A stretch of DNA of 64,000 nucleotides, from NCBI GenBank assembly GCA_963735175.1, contig CAVTJX010000017.1, forward strand, positions 124,001 through 188,000, read 5' to 3'. This document shows, piece after piece, positions 38,862 to 47,114 of the stretch. The notes below the pieces were generated by a model. That model searched no databases. It was not told where the DNA came from and saw only the letters and a program-made list of their open reading frames with translations. The DNA is from CAVTJX01 sp963735175. Its GTDB lineage: Bacteria > Electryoneota > RPQS01. Every line of letters starts with the position of its first letter. Position 1 is the stretch's first letter. The translations under genes and the position numbers were made by a program.

Positions 38862-40115
38862 ATGAGCGAGCTGATTGACAATGCGCGCAAGCGCAAGGAT
38901 TTACTGAAGCACCTCATCTTACAGCTTCACGATGGCGCGGCGCCGGAAGCCGTGCGCGCTCAATTGGTGCGCTTAATGGGCCAGGTACCCTACGGCGACG
39001 TGGTGCAGGTGGAACAGGAGTTGATTGCGGAAGGACTGCCGACTGCCGAAGTCCTGAGCATGTGCGATGTTCACAGCGCAGCGTTATGCGGCCAGATAGA
39101 TTTGTCGGGCATGAAACCCGCGCCCGAAGGGCATCCCGTGGACACGTTTCAGAAAGAGAACCGCGCGCTCGAAGCCGTAATGGCTCAGGCGGAAGCGGTG
39201 TTCAACACACTGGAAGCGCTGCGTGAACAGGATTCCGCCGCGGAGTCGTTGTCACGGCTTCGCCCCCTTTTTCAGTCGCTCTGGGAAGTGGACAAACACT
39301 ATCGGCGCAAGGAGAACCTGCTCTTTCCCTTCCTCGAAAAGCACGGCATCACCGGCCCACCCACCGTCATGTGGGGTAAGGACGATCAAGTCCGCGGCCT
39401 GCTGAAGGGCGCGTTGGAGACGCTGGCCGATCCATCGAGTATCACCACTGAGGAGGCCCAGGCGCTGTTGCTGCTCGCGTTTCGTCCGGCTGCCAACGCC
39501 GTGGCCGATATGATCATGAAGGAAGAACAGATTCTGTTGCCCATGTGTATGGATCTGCTGGCGGATGCCGACTGGTTCGACATCGCCGAACAGAGCCCGG
39601 AAATCGGATTCTGCCTCTACGATCCGCCCGTGCGCTGGATTCCCGCGGAGTTCGACGCCGCCGATCACACACCATTTCAAAATGGACGCGTCGTGCTGCC
39701 CACGGGCAGTCTCGACTTGAGCGAATTGGCCGCGATGTTGAACACGCTGCCGGTGGATCTGACCTTCGTCGATAAGGACGACACGGTGCGCTACTTCTCC
39801 TTTGGGAAAGAGCGCATCTTCGATCGCAATCGTACGATCCTCGGACGCAAAGTGCAATTCTGTCACCCGCCGTCCAGCGTGCACGTGGTGAATCAGATTC
39901 TGGACGATTTTCGCGCCCATCGCCAGGACCGCGCCGAGTTCTGGATTACGCTGGGCGGCCGCTTTGTGTACATCAGCTACTATGCCGTGCGTAACGACGC
40001 CGGCGAATACCTCGGCACAGTTGAAGTCACGATGGACTTGACACGGCTGCGTCAGATCGAAGGGGAACGCCGGTTGTTGAACTATGAATCCACGGGAAAG
40101 ACGGCCCATGCTTGA
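38862..40115 (+). CDS. DUF438 / hemerythrin / PAS domain protein
   Basis: A 417-residue cytoplasmic protein. AAGGAG at 38852-38857 sets the start. Residues 1 to about 85 form the DUF438 helical domain (R-K-D-L-L-K-H-L-I-L-Q-L-H-D-G). About 95-235 form a hemerythrin-like four-helix bundle with spaced histidines and acids (F-Q-K-E-N-R-A, W-E-V-D-K-H-Y-R-R-K-E-N-L-L-F-P, M-K-E-E-Q-I-L-L-P). About 295-405 form a PAS-like domain (D-L-T-F-V-D-K-D-D-T-V-R-Y-F-S). Such proteins are thought to bind a di-iron centre or haem and sense O2, NO or redox state. It overlaps the DUF1858/DUF2249 gene by 8 bp. Confidence 0.88.
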   Translation: MSELIDNARKRKDLLKHLILQLHDGAAPEAVRAQLVRLMGQVPYGDVVQVEQELIAEGLPTAEVLSMCDVHSAALCGQIDLSGMKPAPEGHPVDTFQKENRALEAVMAQAEAVFNTLEALREQDSAAESLSRLRPLFQSLWEVDKHYRRKENLLFPFLEKHGITGPPTVMWGKDDQVRGLLKGALETLADPSSITTEEAQALLLLAFRPAANAVADMIMKEEQILLPMCMDLLADADWFDIAEQSPEIGFCLYDPPVRWIPAEFDAADHTPFQNGRVVLPTGSLDLSELAAMLNTLPVDLTFVDKDDTVRYFSFGKERIFDRNRTILGRKVQFCHPPSSVHVVNQILDDFRAHRQDRAEFWITLGGRFVYISYYAVRNDAGEYLGTVEVTMDLTRLRQIEGERRLLNYESTGKTAHA

Positions 40116-40636
40116 CGCGAAATCGCCGCAGTCCATTGTTCCGGAAACAAAACTCGGAGAAGTATTGGCTGCCTATCCGCAGACCGAAATGGTGATCTCG
40201 GAAATGATTCCCAGTTTTCGCAAGCTGACCACACCCGCATTGAAGCATGCCGTCGCGAAAAACCTGACATCTGGAGCAGGCGGCAGCGTCGTCGGGAGTC
40301 AACCTGCCGCAACTGATCCAGCGTCTGCGGCAGTCGGCTGGCCTGCCGGAAGTACAAGGCGGCAAGGGAGGCGTTGGGATGGCAAACGCCCCGGACTGGG
40401 TACGCTCCGGAACCATCGTCGACACGCTCGATGCCCGGCCCATGCTGGCCCAGGGGCAGCACCCCAAAGGGCTGGTTCTGCAAGAGCTGCAGGGGCTGAA
40501 GGCTGGTCAGGTCTATCTTCTGATTACACCGTTTGTTCCGGGCCCATTGATTGAACTCGGGAAAAGTCTGGAATGCCAGACCTGGACCCGGCAGGCGGAG
40601 TCCGGACGATTCGAGACCTACTTCGGGAAAATTTAA
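40108..40636 (+). CDS. DUF1858-DUF2249 protein (one frameshift)
   Basis: The corrected length is 175 residues. The N-terminal half is a DUF1858-type small helical domain (S-I-V-P-E-T-K-L-G-E-V-L-A-A-Y-P to A-L-K-H-A-V-A-K). The C-terminal half is DUF2249 (T-L-D-A-R-P-M-L-A-Q-G...L-L-I-T-P-F-V-P-G-P-L-I), a TusA-like fold that pairs regularly with DUF438 and hemerythrin proteins. The frame break near 40270 fits one extra T (ACATCTG for ACACTG, giving L-T-L-E-Q-A-A-A). The ATG overlaps the DUF438 stop, so translation is coupled. Probable role: redox/NO-related partner of DUF438; unproven. Confidence 0.8.
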
Positions 40637-40645
40637 TGAAATCCG

Positions 40646-40672
40646 CGGGCCGTACGATGCGGCCCGTTTTTT
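40646..40672 (+). terminator. Rho-independent terminator
   Basis: A 7-bp stem (CGGGCCG and CGGCCCG) with a 7-nt loop and TTTTTT. It ends the DUF438 operon. Confidence 0.85.
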
Positions 40673-40673
40673 C

Positions 40674-40702
40674 TTGCGTTCCGGCCTCGGATTGTGTATT
40701 TT
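40674..40702 (+). promoter_or_regulatory. Promoter of the DUF2703 lipoprotein gene
   Basis: TTGCGT (40674-40679), a 17-bp spacer and TATTTT (40697-40702), 68 bp before the TTG start. Confidence 0.5.
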
Positions 40703-40770
40703 GAAACGGGTACCGTTCACTGCGCCATACCCGTCCCATCGCAACTGACCTTTCGTGAAAGGAAGCACTT

Positions 40771-41319
40771 TTGAAGAGACTGCTCGTTTTTGCCCTGACT
40801 CTGACGGCTTTGCTGGGCGGCTGCTCCCGCAAGGAAAAGCTCACGGTCGTGCTCGAATGGCAGCGCCCGGCTTCGGAAACTTGCCTCGCTTGCGCAAAGT
40901 GCGGCGTCAATGAATCCGACGTCCAGCAAGCCTGTACCGAATTGAAGGCGAAACTTGCGGCCAAGGGGATCGCCGTCACATTCATCAAGCGCAAGCCGCA
41001 GGAGAGCAAACCCGGTCCGAGCCAGGTCTGGATCTGCGACGTTCCGCTGGAAACCTGGCTGGGCGGCAGCGTCTCCACCAAACCCTGCTGCGCCGATGGC
41101 AGCGGACCGAATGCGAAGCAGATTCTGCATCGCTCGCTCGACGTTGACGGCCAGAATTTCAGCCTGATTCCCGCTGACCTGATGGTGCGCGCCGGAATGT
41201 CGGCGGCGGACGAACTGCTGGAGCACGGCAAGATCGATCCGGCCTCTATTAAAAGTCCTAAAGGCTGTGCCGGCTGCCCCGCCGCCGGCAATTGTGATAA
41301 GGCTCGGCAAGCGCAATGA
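40771..41319 (+). CDS. DUF2703 thioredoxin-like lipoprotein
   Basis: A 182-residue lipoprotein starting from TTG (GGAAG 5 bp upstream). The lipobox is L-L-G-G-C at the end of the signal. The body matches DUF2703: a strand (L-T-V-V-L-E-W), then E-T-C-L-A-C-A-K-C-G with cysteines that could be redox or metal-binding, then K-G-I-A-V-T-F, W-I-C-D-V-P-L-E-T-W-L and K-P-C-C-A-D. A cysteine-rich tail (C-A-G-C-P-A-A-G-N-C) is an extra feature that may bind a metal. It is the only envelope protein near the DUF438 operon but has its own promoter. Function in metal or thiol handling is a guess. Confidence 0.8.
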   Translation: MKRLLVFALTLTALLGGCSRKEKLTVVLEWQRPASETCLACAKCGVNESDVQQACTELKAKLAAKGIAVTFIKRKPQESKPGPSQVWICDVPLETWLGGSVSTKPCCADGSGPNAKQILHRSLDVDGQNFSLIPADLMVRAGMSAADELLEHGKIDPASIKSPKGCAGCPAAGNCDKARQAQ

Positions 41320-41350
41320 TGTCCATCCTCTGCGGCATGAGGGAAGTCCC

Positions 41351-42872
41351 ATGAAAGTTCGCTTGATTTTTTCGCTGGCGGTTTCCATCGGCGCGCTGGC
41401 GCTACTGCTCGCGCTGCCCGCCTGGCGCACGGCGGAACCCGTATTCGACGAATCGTTTGATCCGGGTGGCTGCACGACCGCGGTGGTCGCCGGATCGGCC
41501 ACAGCCAACGGTCGGCCCATTGCTCTGGAAGAACCGCGATGTGTCGCAGCCCGATCAGGAAATCGTCTACTTCAACGACGGCCTTTATCCCTACGTGACC
41601 ATCGCCAACGCGCGCGATTCGTCGCAGGCGTGGGGCGGCGTCAACAGCGCGGGCTTTGCCATCGAAGACGCCAACAACTGGAATACTCCGGACACCGTTG
41701 CCGGTCCAGATGACGACGGCAAGATTATGAAGCTCGCGTTGCAGCGCTGCCGGACGGTGGCCGAATTTCAAACGCTGCTCGATTCCACGAAGATTCCCGG
41801 CCACAAGCAGCCGGCGATTTTCGGCGTCATCGACTCGGCCGGCGGCGCCGCGATGTTCGAGACTTTCTCCCATAGTTACAACCGCTACGATGCGACCGAT
41901 ATCACCGATGCCCCGCTCGGCGTTTTGGTGCGCTCAAATTATTCCTATTCGGGCGGGACCAGCCCGATGATCGGCGTCTACCGCCACAACCGCGCGAAGT
42001 CCCTGCTCGAAAATGCCATTAACGGCGACAGCCTCACCGCCAAATACATCTGCCGCACGGTGGCGCGGGATCTGCGCGCGGAAAATACGCAATCGGTCAA
42101 TCCCTATCCCCTGCCCTACGAGGGCACGGTGGGCAGTCTGCCACGCGGCTGGATTTCCACGGTCGGCGCAACCTGCCGCCGCCTTACGGTTTCTGCCTGC
42201 GTGATTGAGGGCGTGATGCCCGGCGAAAATCCGGGTCTGGCGACGCTGTGGGCGTTTCCCATGGCCGTGCAATATGGCGTGGCGCTGCCGTTCTGGGTGG
42301 CTCCGCGCACGACGCCGGAGGCGGTCAACGGGGATTCCACTTCGCCACTGTGCGACGTGGGCCTGCGCATTAAAGCCATCGCCCAGCATGCACCGGGTTT
42401 CCGCGACACGCTCGACACTTACATCCTCGATGACGCGCACGGCGGCGGCATCCTGAACACGACCTATCCGTTGGAAGACCTGATTTTCGCCCGCACGGAT
42501 TCCGCGCTTGCCATCTGGCGCGCCGCCGGACAACCGGATTCGGCGGGCATGACCGCGCTCACGTCGGAACTGGCAGCGATGGCTTACGACACGCTGTCGC
42601 GCTGGCCGGGACCGGGCGATCTTTGGGTCGCGCCCAAACCCGTCACCAATCTGACATTCTTTTCCGTGTCCGGGCTTGGCTTGCGGCTGCGCTGGTCAGC
42701 AGTCACGCTGGATTCACTGGGGCTTGAAATCACGCCGTCGGCGTATTCAATTTGGCGTTACCGCAGCAGCTATCCCGGCACGGTGGACAGCATCGGCGCG
42801 ACGACGAACACGGAGTACGTTGTTCCCTCCGACAGTATCACCGGAACTTATTACGTACGGGCCGTACGCTGA
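41351..42872 (+). CDS. Exported Ntn-hydrolase, choloylglycine-hydrolase/acyltransferase-like (one frameshift)
   Basis: The corrected length is 506 residues. A signal/anchor helix precedes D-P-G-G-C-T-T-A-V-V-A-G. Cys41 would become the N-terminal nucleophile after autocleavage, as in linear-amide C-N hydrolases and C45 acyltransferases. Downstream N-S-A-G-F-A-I-E and V-L-V-R-S-N-Y-S correspond to the substrate-pocket strands of that fold. About 90 C-terminal residues form an FN3-like domain (V-T-N-L-T-F-F-S-V-S-G). The net +1 shift is near 41540 (E-E-P-R then D-V-S-Q-P-D). It follows the DUF2703 gene by 31 bp and ends in a terminator. Substrate unknown. Confidence 0.75.
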
Positions 42873-42898
42873 CGGAATTCCAGCACGAACGGAAACAG

Positions 42899-42925
42899 GG
42901 ACGGCTTCATCGCCGTCCTTTTTTT
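42899..42925 (+). terminator. Rho-independent terminator
   Basis: A 7-bp stem (GGACGGC and GCCGTCC) with a 6-nt loop and seven T, 27 bp past the stop of the Ntn-hydrolase gene. Confidence 0.9.
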
Positions 42926-43134
42926 GTCCCCGCTGCTCGCCGCACCGAACAAAGTGTTGTGTCATGCACTGAGGTCTTGATTTTTCAGATTTCTTGCGGT
43001 ATCTTGGATCTGTCCTACACGATTCTGTTTGTCCTGCGGTTATTTGGATACGGAGGTCCACTCCCACCCTTGCGAATCTGGCGCGTCTTTTGAATTGCAC
43101 GCTATCTCTCCACCGCAAATTTTTGGAGGCATGC

Positions 43135-43878
43135 ATGACACGCTTTCGCTGGGTGGCCGTTCTTCGTCCTGCTCCTTCCCGCGCTCGGTTGGGCGCAGGG
43201 GCTCACGTTATCGATCCGGCCCGGACTACTGACGCAAGGCGCAAGTTTCGGCATCGACTACCGCCGCTGGAATCCCATCGCCGGAATGGATCTTGTGTGG
43301 ATTGGCGCTCATTATGAAACCGACAACGAACACGAGTACAGCAACAACTCGGAATGGGAATCGTACCGGTCGCTGCAGACGACCACCGAGGATATTGACG
43401 GGCACGCGCTGGTGCTGGTGCCGCATATCGGCGCGCGCTATTACTTGAAACAAAGCGCGGAGCAGAAACCCATCGGTTTGTTTCTGCGCGGAGCGTGGTT
43501 CTTCTCCATCCCCACCGTCCAAATTGACGGTGAACAGACCGTCGAACGTTGGGAATACACCAACGGCAACATCACCAGTCACGAGCGCTACGACCGCGAA
43601 CAATGCCGACTGGCACGATGATGAGGAGCGCGCCGCAGAAGTTCTTTCCTTCTGGGGTCTCGACCTTGCGTTCGGCATGGAATACCCGTTTTCGCCGCAC
43701 TTTGCCGTGGGCGGCGAGTATGGCCTCAGGCTCTTCTGGAACTCGATGTCGGACAAGGACGAAACAACCTTCTTCATGGGGAAATCCCGGATCCAGTTCG
43801 ACAACAACCTGGCGCGAAGAGCTGAACGCCTCGCTGCGCTTGAGCTACGCCGCGGTTTCGTTGCACTACAAACTCTGA
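43135..43878 (+). CDS. Outer-membrane beta-barrel protein (three frameshifts)
   Basis: The corrected length of 246 residues. GGAGG 5 bp upstream supports the ATG at 43135. One base removed near 43160 gives a clean signal peptide (F-V-L-L-L-P-A-L-G-W-A-Q). The mature part has alternating strands typical of small outer-membrane barrels (L-T-L-S-I-R-P-G-L-L, V-L-V-P-H-I-G-A-R-Y-Y-L, F-G-M-E-Y-P-F-S-P-H-F-A-V-G-G-E-Y-G-L) and ends S-L-R-L-S-Y-A-A-V-S-L-H-Y-K-L, a barrel-like terminal strand. Further net +1 shifts are near 43605 and 43820. Function unknown. Confidence 0.65.
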
Positions 43879-43901
43879 CGAACGAAAAGCCTACGGCACG
43901 C

Positions 43902-43933
43902 AAAAACGCAGAGGTTGCCCTCTGCGTTTTTTT
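43902..43933. terminator. Bidirectional terminator between convergent genes
   Basis: A 13-bp stem (AAAAACGCAGAGG and its complement) with a TTGC loop, and a T-tract on both strands. It serves the beta-barrel gene (+) and the rubrerythrin gene (-). Confidence 0.85.
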
Positions 43934-43954
43934 CGTGCTTCGCTGCTCGCATTT

Positions 43955-44464
43955 TCAGGGCGCGACGCGCACGAAGCGGCTGCCCTTGGTCTGGCAGATC
44001 GGACATGCTTCGGGGGCCTTGCCAAATTCGATGTACCCGCAGACCGGGCAAAGAAAGAATGCGGTTTCGGTTAAGTCCGCACCGCTCTTCGCAGCAGCCA
44101 GGGCCATACCATACAGGCGCGCGTGTACCGCTTCGGCCTCGACGGCGTACCCGAACATCCGCTTCGCCTTGTGATTCTCGGCGGCGGCTTGCGCCAGCAT
44201 GGGCGGATACATCTGCGTGTATTCCTCAGTTTCGCCGCCAATCGCCGCCTGCAAGTTATCGGCCGTACTGCCGATGGTGCCGGACGCCTGCAAATGGCCT
44301 TCGGCATGGAGTCGCTCGGCCTCGGCTGTCGTACGGAACAGGCGGGCGATGTTGGGAAAACCGTCCTGCTCAGCCTTCTTTGCGAAGGCCATGTACTTCT
44401 GGAACGCTTGGCTCTCGCCGGCAAAGGCGTCCTTCAGATTCTGTTCGGTAGTCGACATAGTCAT
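43955..44464 (-). CDS. rbr: Rubrerythrin
   Basis: Non-haem di-iron peroxidase of anaerobes and microaerophiles that reduces H2O2. The 169-residue protein has the erythrin four-helix domain with ligands in F-A-G-E-S-Q-A, A-E-A-E-R-L-H-A-E-G-H, G-E-T-E-E-Y and V-E-A-E-A-V-H-A. A C-terminal rubredoxin-like domain follows (C-P-V-C-G...C-P-I-C). The second ATG (44458) may be the true start. It lies about 90 bp after the CoA-transferase gene, separated by an 11-bp hairpin. It suggests an oxidative-stress defence typical of anaerobes. Confidence 0.95.
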   Translation of the reverse strand: MTMSTTEQNLKDAFAGESQAFQKYMAFAKKAEQDGFPNIARLFRTTAEAERLHAEGHLQASGTIGSTADNLQAAIGGETEEYTQMYPPMLAQAAAENHKAKRMFGYAVEAEAVHARLYGMALAAAKSGADLTETAFFLCPVCGYIEFGKAPEACPICQTKGSRFVRVAP

Positions 44465-44501
44465 ACTCCGGTATTATTTGGATTTCGGATCTTCTGATAA
44501 A

Positions 44502-44529
44502 GTAGATCCTCCCGACAAGGAGGATCTAC
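44502..44529 (-). terminator. Perfect 11-bp hairpin between the CoA-transferase and rubrerythrin genes
   Basis: GTAGATCCTCC, 6-nt loop, GGAGGATCTAC, just past the CoA-transferase stop (44557). On the minus strand it is followed by TTTATC, so it may be a partial terminator allowing lower or separate rubrerythrin expression. Confidence 0.55.
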
Positions 44530-44556
44530 AGAAAGAACGTGCGGCTGCACCCCGGA

Positions 44557-45931
44557 TTAGAGAATGTTGACTTTCTTCGCCTGGAAGCGGAGTTCGTCGC
44601 GGAACTTGGGATGCGCGATGTTGATCAGTTCGAGCGCCCGCTCGCGGCGGGTCTTGCCGTGGAGGTAAGCCACGCCGAACTCCGTCGCCACGTAATGCGC
44701 GTCGGCCCGCGTCGTCACGACGCCCGCGCCCGGGGCCAGCTCGAACACGATCTTGGAAATCGTGTCGTTCTTCGTCGTCGAGGGCAGCGCGATGATCGGC
44801 TTGCCGCCCTTGGACCGCGCGGCGCCGCGCATGAAGTCCACCTGACCGCCGAAGCCCGCAGTAGATCTTGTGGCCCATCGAGTCGCTGTTGATCTGGCCG
44901 GTGATGTCGACCGAGATCGCCGAATTGATGGAGATCATGTTGTCGTTGCGGGCGATCACGAACGGATCGTTGGTGTGATCCACGGGACGGAACTCGCAGA
45001 GGGGATTCCCGTCTACGAAGTCATAGAGCTTCTTCGAACCCAGCACAAAGGAAGCCACCATTTTGTCTTTGTGGTAGTTCTTCGCCCGGCAGTTCATGAT
45101 CCCTTCGTTGACGAGATCCACCGCGCCGTCGGAGAACATTTCGGTGTGCATGCCGAGGTCGCGCTTGTTGCGCAGGAAGTGCAGCACGGCATCGGGGATG
45201 CCGCCAATGCCAAGCTGGAGACACGCGCCATCAGGCACAAGATCGGCCACGTGAGCGCCAATCTTGCCGTGCAGGTCGCTCATCGGCTCCTTCGGCAGTT
45301 CATGCAGCGGCGTGTCGAATTCCACGGTGCGATGAAAGCGCGAGATATGCAGGAAGTTTTCGCCGTAGACGCGCGGCATGCGGGGATTGATCAGGCCGAT
45401 CACATATTTCGCGCAACGGGCGGCAGTCAATGTCGCCACGCAGTCGATGCCAAGGCTGCAGAAGCCGTGACGGTCGGGCGGCGTCACCTGCACCAGGACC
45501 ACGTCGACGGGCTTCTGGCCGCTGGTGAACAGTGCGGGAATCTCACCGAGGAAAATCGGCGTGTAGTCCGCGCGGCCTTCGTTGACGGCCGTACGGGCGT
45601 TGCTGCCGGTGAAGAGTGCATTGTGCCGGAAATGCTCCTTTTTGTCCGGAGCCATGTGCGGCGCTGGGCCAAAAATCAAAATGTGGATGATTTCCACATG
45701 ATACAACTCCGGAGCCCGGGCCGCCAGCGCCTCGAGCAGCAGGGTCGGAGCCGCGCAACCGGAACCGACATAAACCGTATCGCCTGACCGCACACAGCGG
45801 AGGGCATCAATCGCCTCTTCCAACTTTTCCGGCGGAAGAGTGTGGGCAATGCTGGCCGTGGGGTCAGCGCGTTGTTCACGGGCATTCTCAGAAGGGGCGG
45901 AAGTGGGTTTGGGGGGCAGGGTTTCGGCCAT
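44557..45931 (-). CDS. Acetyl-CoA hydrolase / 4-hydroxybutyrate CoA-transferase family protein (one frameshift)
   Basis: The corrected length is 457 residues. Conserved parts include V-Y-V-G-S-G-C-A-A-P near the N-terminus, N-P-R-M-P, L-Q-L-G-I-G-G-I-P-D-A-V, and the catalytic-Glu region M-H-T-E-M-F-S-D-G. The C-terminal part has G-G-Q-V-D-F-M-R-G-A, G-V-V-T-T-R-A-D-A-H-Y-V-A-T-E-F-G-V-A and L-G-like closing residues. The break near 44860 fits GGG for GG (Y-C-G-F-G-G-Q-V). It transfers CoA between acids such as acetate and a short acyl-CoA, or hydrolyses acetyl-CoA; family members are typical of fermentative metabolism. It has its own promoter. Confidence 0.9.
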
Positions 45932-45993
45932 GTTTTCCTCAGTGCTTGGCTATGTAATCGAGGGTCGTGGCCCTCGGTGGTCTTGATCGTGAA

Positions 45994-46022
45994 AATATAC
46001 ACAATTCTTTCGACATTGTCCA
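45994..46022 (-). promoter_or_regulatory. Promoter of the CoA-transferase gene
   Basis: TGGACA (46017-46022), a 17-bp spacer and TATATT (45994-45999), about 63 bp before the ATG at 45931. Confidence 0.7.
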
Positions 46023-46133
46023 GTCTCGGTCGCTTTGACCGGGACATTTTTCCGCATTTTCAGGTTCACAATGAAGAGCAAAAAGACACTATGGGAAACA
46101 AACCTGACCTCTCGGTAATCCGGTCGAAATCCA

Positions 46134-46168
46134 GTAAAAGAAACCCCGGCGCGGAATGTGCCGGGGGT
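46134..46168 (-). terminator. Rho-independent terminator of the 46.2-46.8 kb gene
   Basis: A stem of about 9 bp (AACCCCGGC with GCCGGGGGTT, one bulged G) and a 9-nt loop. On the minus strand it is followed by TTTCTTTTA. It lies 28 bp past the stop at 46196. Confidence 0.75.
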
Positions 46169-46195
46169 TCGCCAAATAATAGATAACTTGGTAGT

Positions 46196-46774
46196 TTAAA
46201 GGGGCAGGAATCCTTCAATCCGCTTCTTGATGTCCTGGGCATTGGACGGCCCCATGTGCAGCGACCAATTCAGCCGGCCAATGTCATCGATCTCCACACG
46301 ATACCAAAGGTCATAGTCCTCGGAAAGCTCGGGGAAATAGACACTCATCGCCATATCGCGGAGGCGGGCATCCATCAGGAAATCGGTGCTCATTTTGGCC
46401 AGTTCCCGGTGCGCGTCCATGACTTCCGTGCGGCGGGAATTGGGCAGATAGAACCGCTCGCGGACGATATCACGGTCATCAGCCGAAAGTACGATTTCCA
46501 TCTCCGCCGACAGGGGCATGGAATGATGCTCAATCAACAGGCCCTCCACCGCGATTGGTATCGGATGGTTGGGAGCAATGACCATCGTGGTCTTTACACC
46601 GCGCAGTTCAATCGTGAAACCGGCGTCCAGTAGTGTGGAATCAGCGTTCAGGTAGTTCCAGTCCTGTTCCGGGGCCGGGGAGGCGGTCTCCGGCACAGGG
46701 ACGGTCTCGAGTTCGAGCAGGGCCACTTCGGGCTCAATCTCCGGCGAGTCGACCGGAATGGGATGATCTTCCAT
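46196..46774 (-). CDS. Hypothetical acidic cytoplasmic protein
   Basis: A 192-residue protein with no signal or membrane segment. The first 45 residues are acidic and proline-rich, probably disordered (E-I-E-P-E-V-A-L-L-E). The rest alternates short strands and helices (F-T-I-E-L-R-G-V-K-T-T-M-V-I, M-S-V-Y-F-P-E-L-S-E-D-Y-D) and ends D-I-K-K-R-I-E-G-F-L-P-L. The frame is intact, with a promoter and terminator of its own. I do not recognise the family. Confidence 0.75.
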   Translation of the reverse strand: MEDHPIPVDSPEIEPEVALLELETVPVPETASPAPEQDWNYLNADSTLLDAGFTIELRGVKTTMVIAPNHPIPIAVEGLLIEHHSMPLSAEMEIVLSADDRDIVRERFYLPNSRRTEVMDAHRELAKMSTDFLMDARLRDMAMSVYFPELSEDYDLWYRVEIDDIGRLNWSLHMGPSNAQDIKKRIEGFLPL

Positions 46775-46825
46775 AGGTCCTCCTGGGCAGTATTTGCGGT
46801 ATCTGACAAATCAATAAGCATCTAC

Positions 46826-46854
46826 AAAATAGTCCCGACCCGTAACGTTGTCAA
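46826..46854 (-). promoter_or_regulatory. Promoter of the 46.2-46.8 kb gene
   Basis: Perfect TTGACA (46849-46854), a 17-bp spacer and TATTTT (46826-46831), 52 bp before the ATG at 46774. Confidence 0.75.
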
Positions 46855-47028
46855 GAGCTTGTGGCATTTTTCATAATCTTTTAAGAATTCCGCTAAACCA
46901 TCGTAAGATGAGACTTTGAGCCGATCTTCAGGTCGTCAAAGTCCAATAAACTCGCTATTCTGGTTCTAAAATTCGCTGCGCCTCCTCGCCAGCAATTTAT
47001 GGACAAGTCGCTCCAGTTTTCATTCAAA

Positions 47029-47060
47029 CGCCGCGCGGGGTGAGGGCACCCCGCGCGGCG
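47029..47060 (-). terminator. Very stable 14-bp GC hairpin after glnN
   Basis: CGCCGCGCGGGGTG, AGGG loop, and a perfect complement, 55 bp past the glnN stop. On the minus strand only TTTG follows, so it may end the transcript or protect its 3' end. Its arm shares CGCGCGGGGTGAGGGCA with 12413-12430. The other bases from 46855 to 47114 show nothing I can support. Confidence 0.5.
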
Positions 47061-47114
47061 ATTATTGAAGTCCGCCGCAGCCCGGGTTTAGCGGCGCACG
47101 CCGGCGCGTGCTGG

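Noticed and set aside
44502..44529. Hairpin as an attachment site or IS end
   Set aside because: No duplication, no transposase and no second copy nearby; position after a stop codon fits a terminator.
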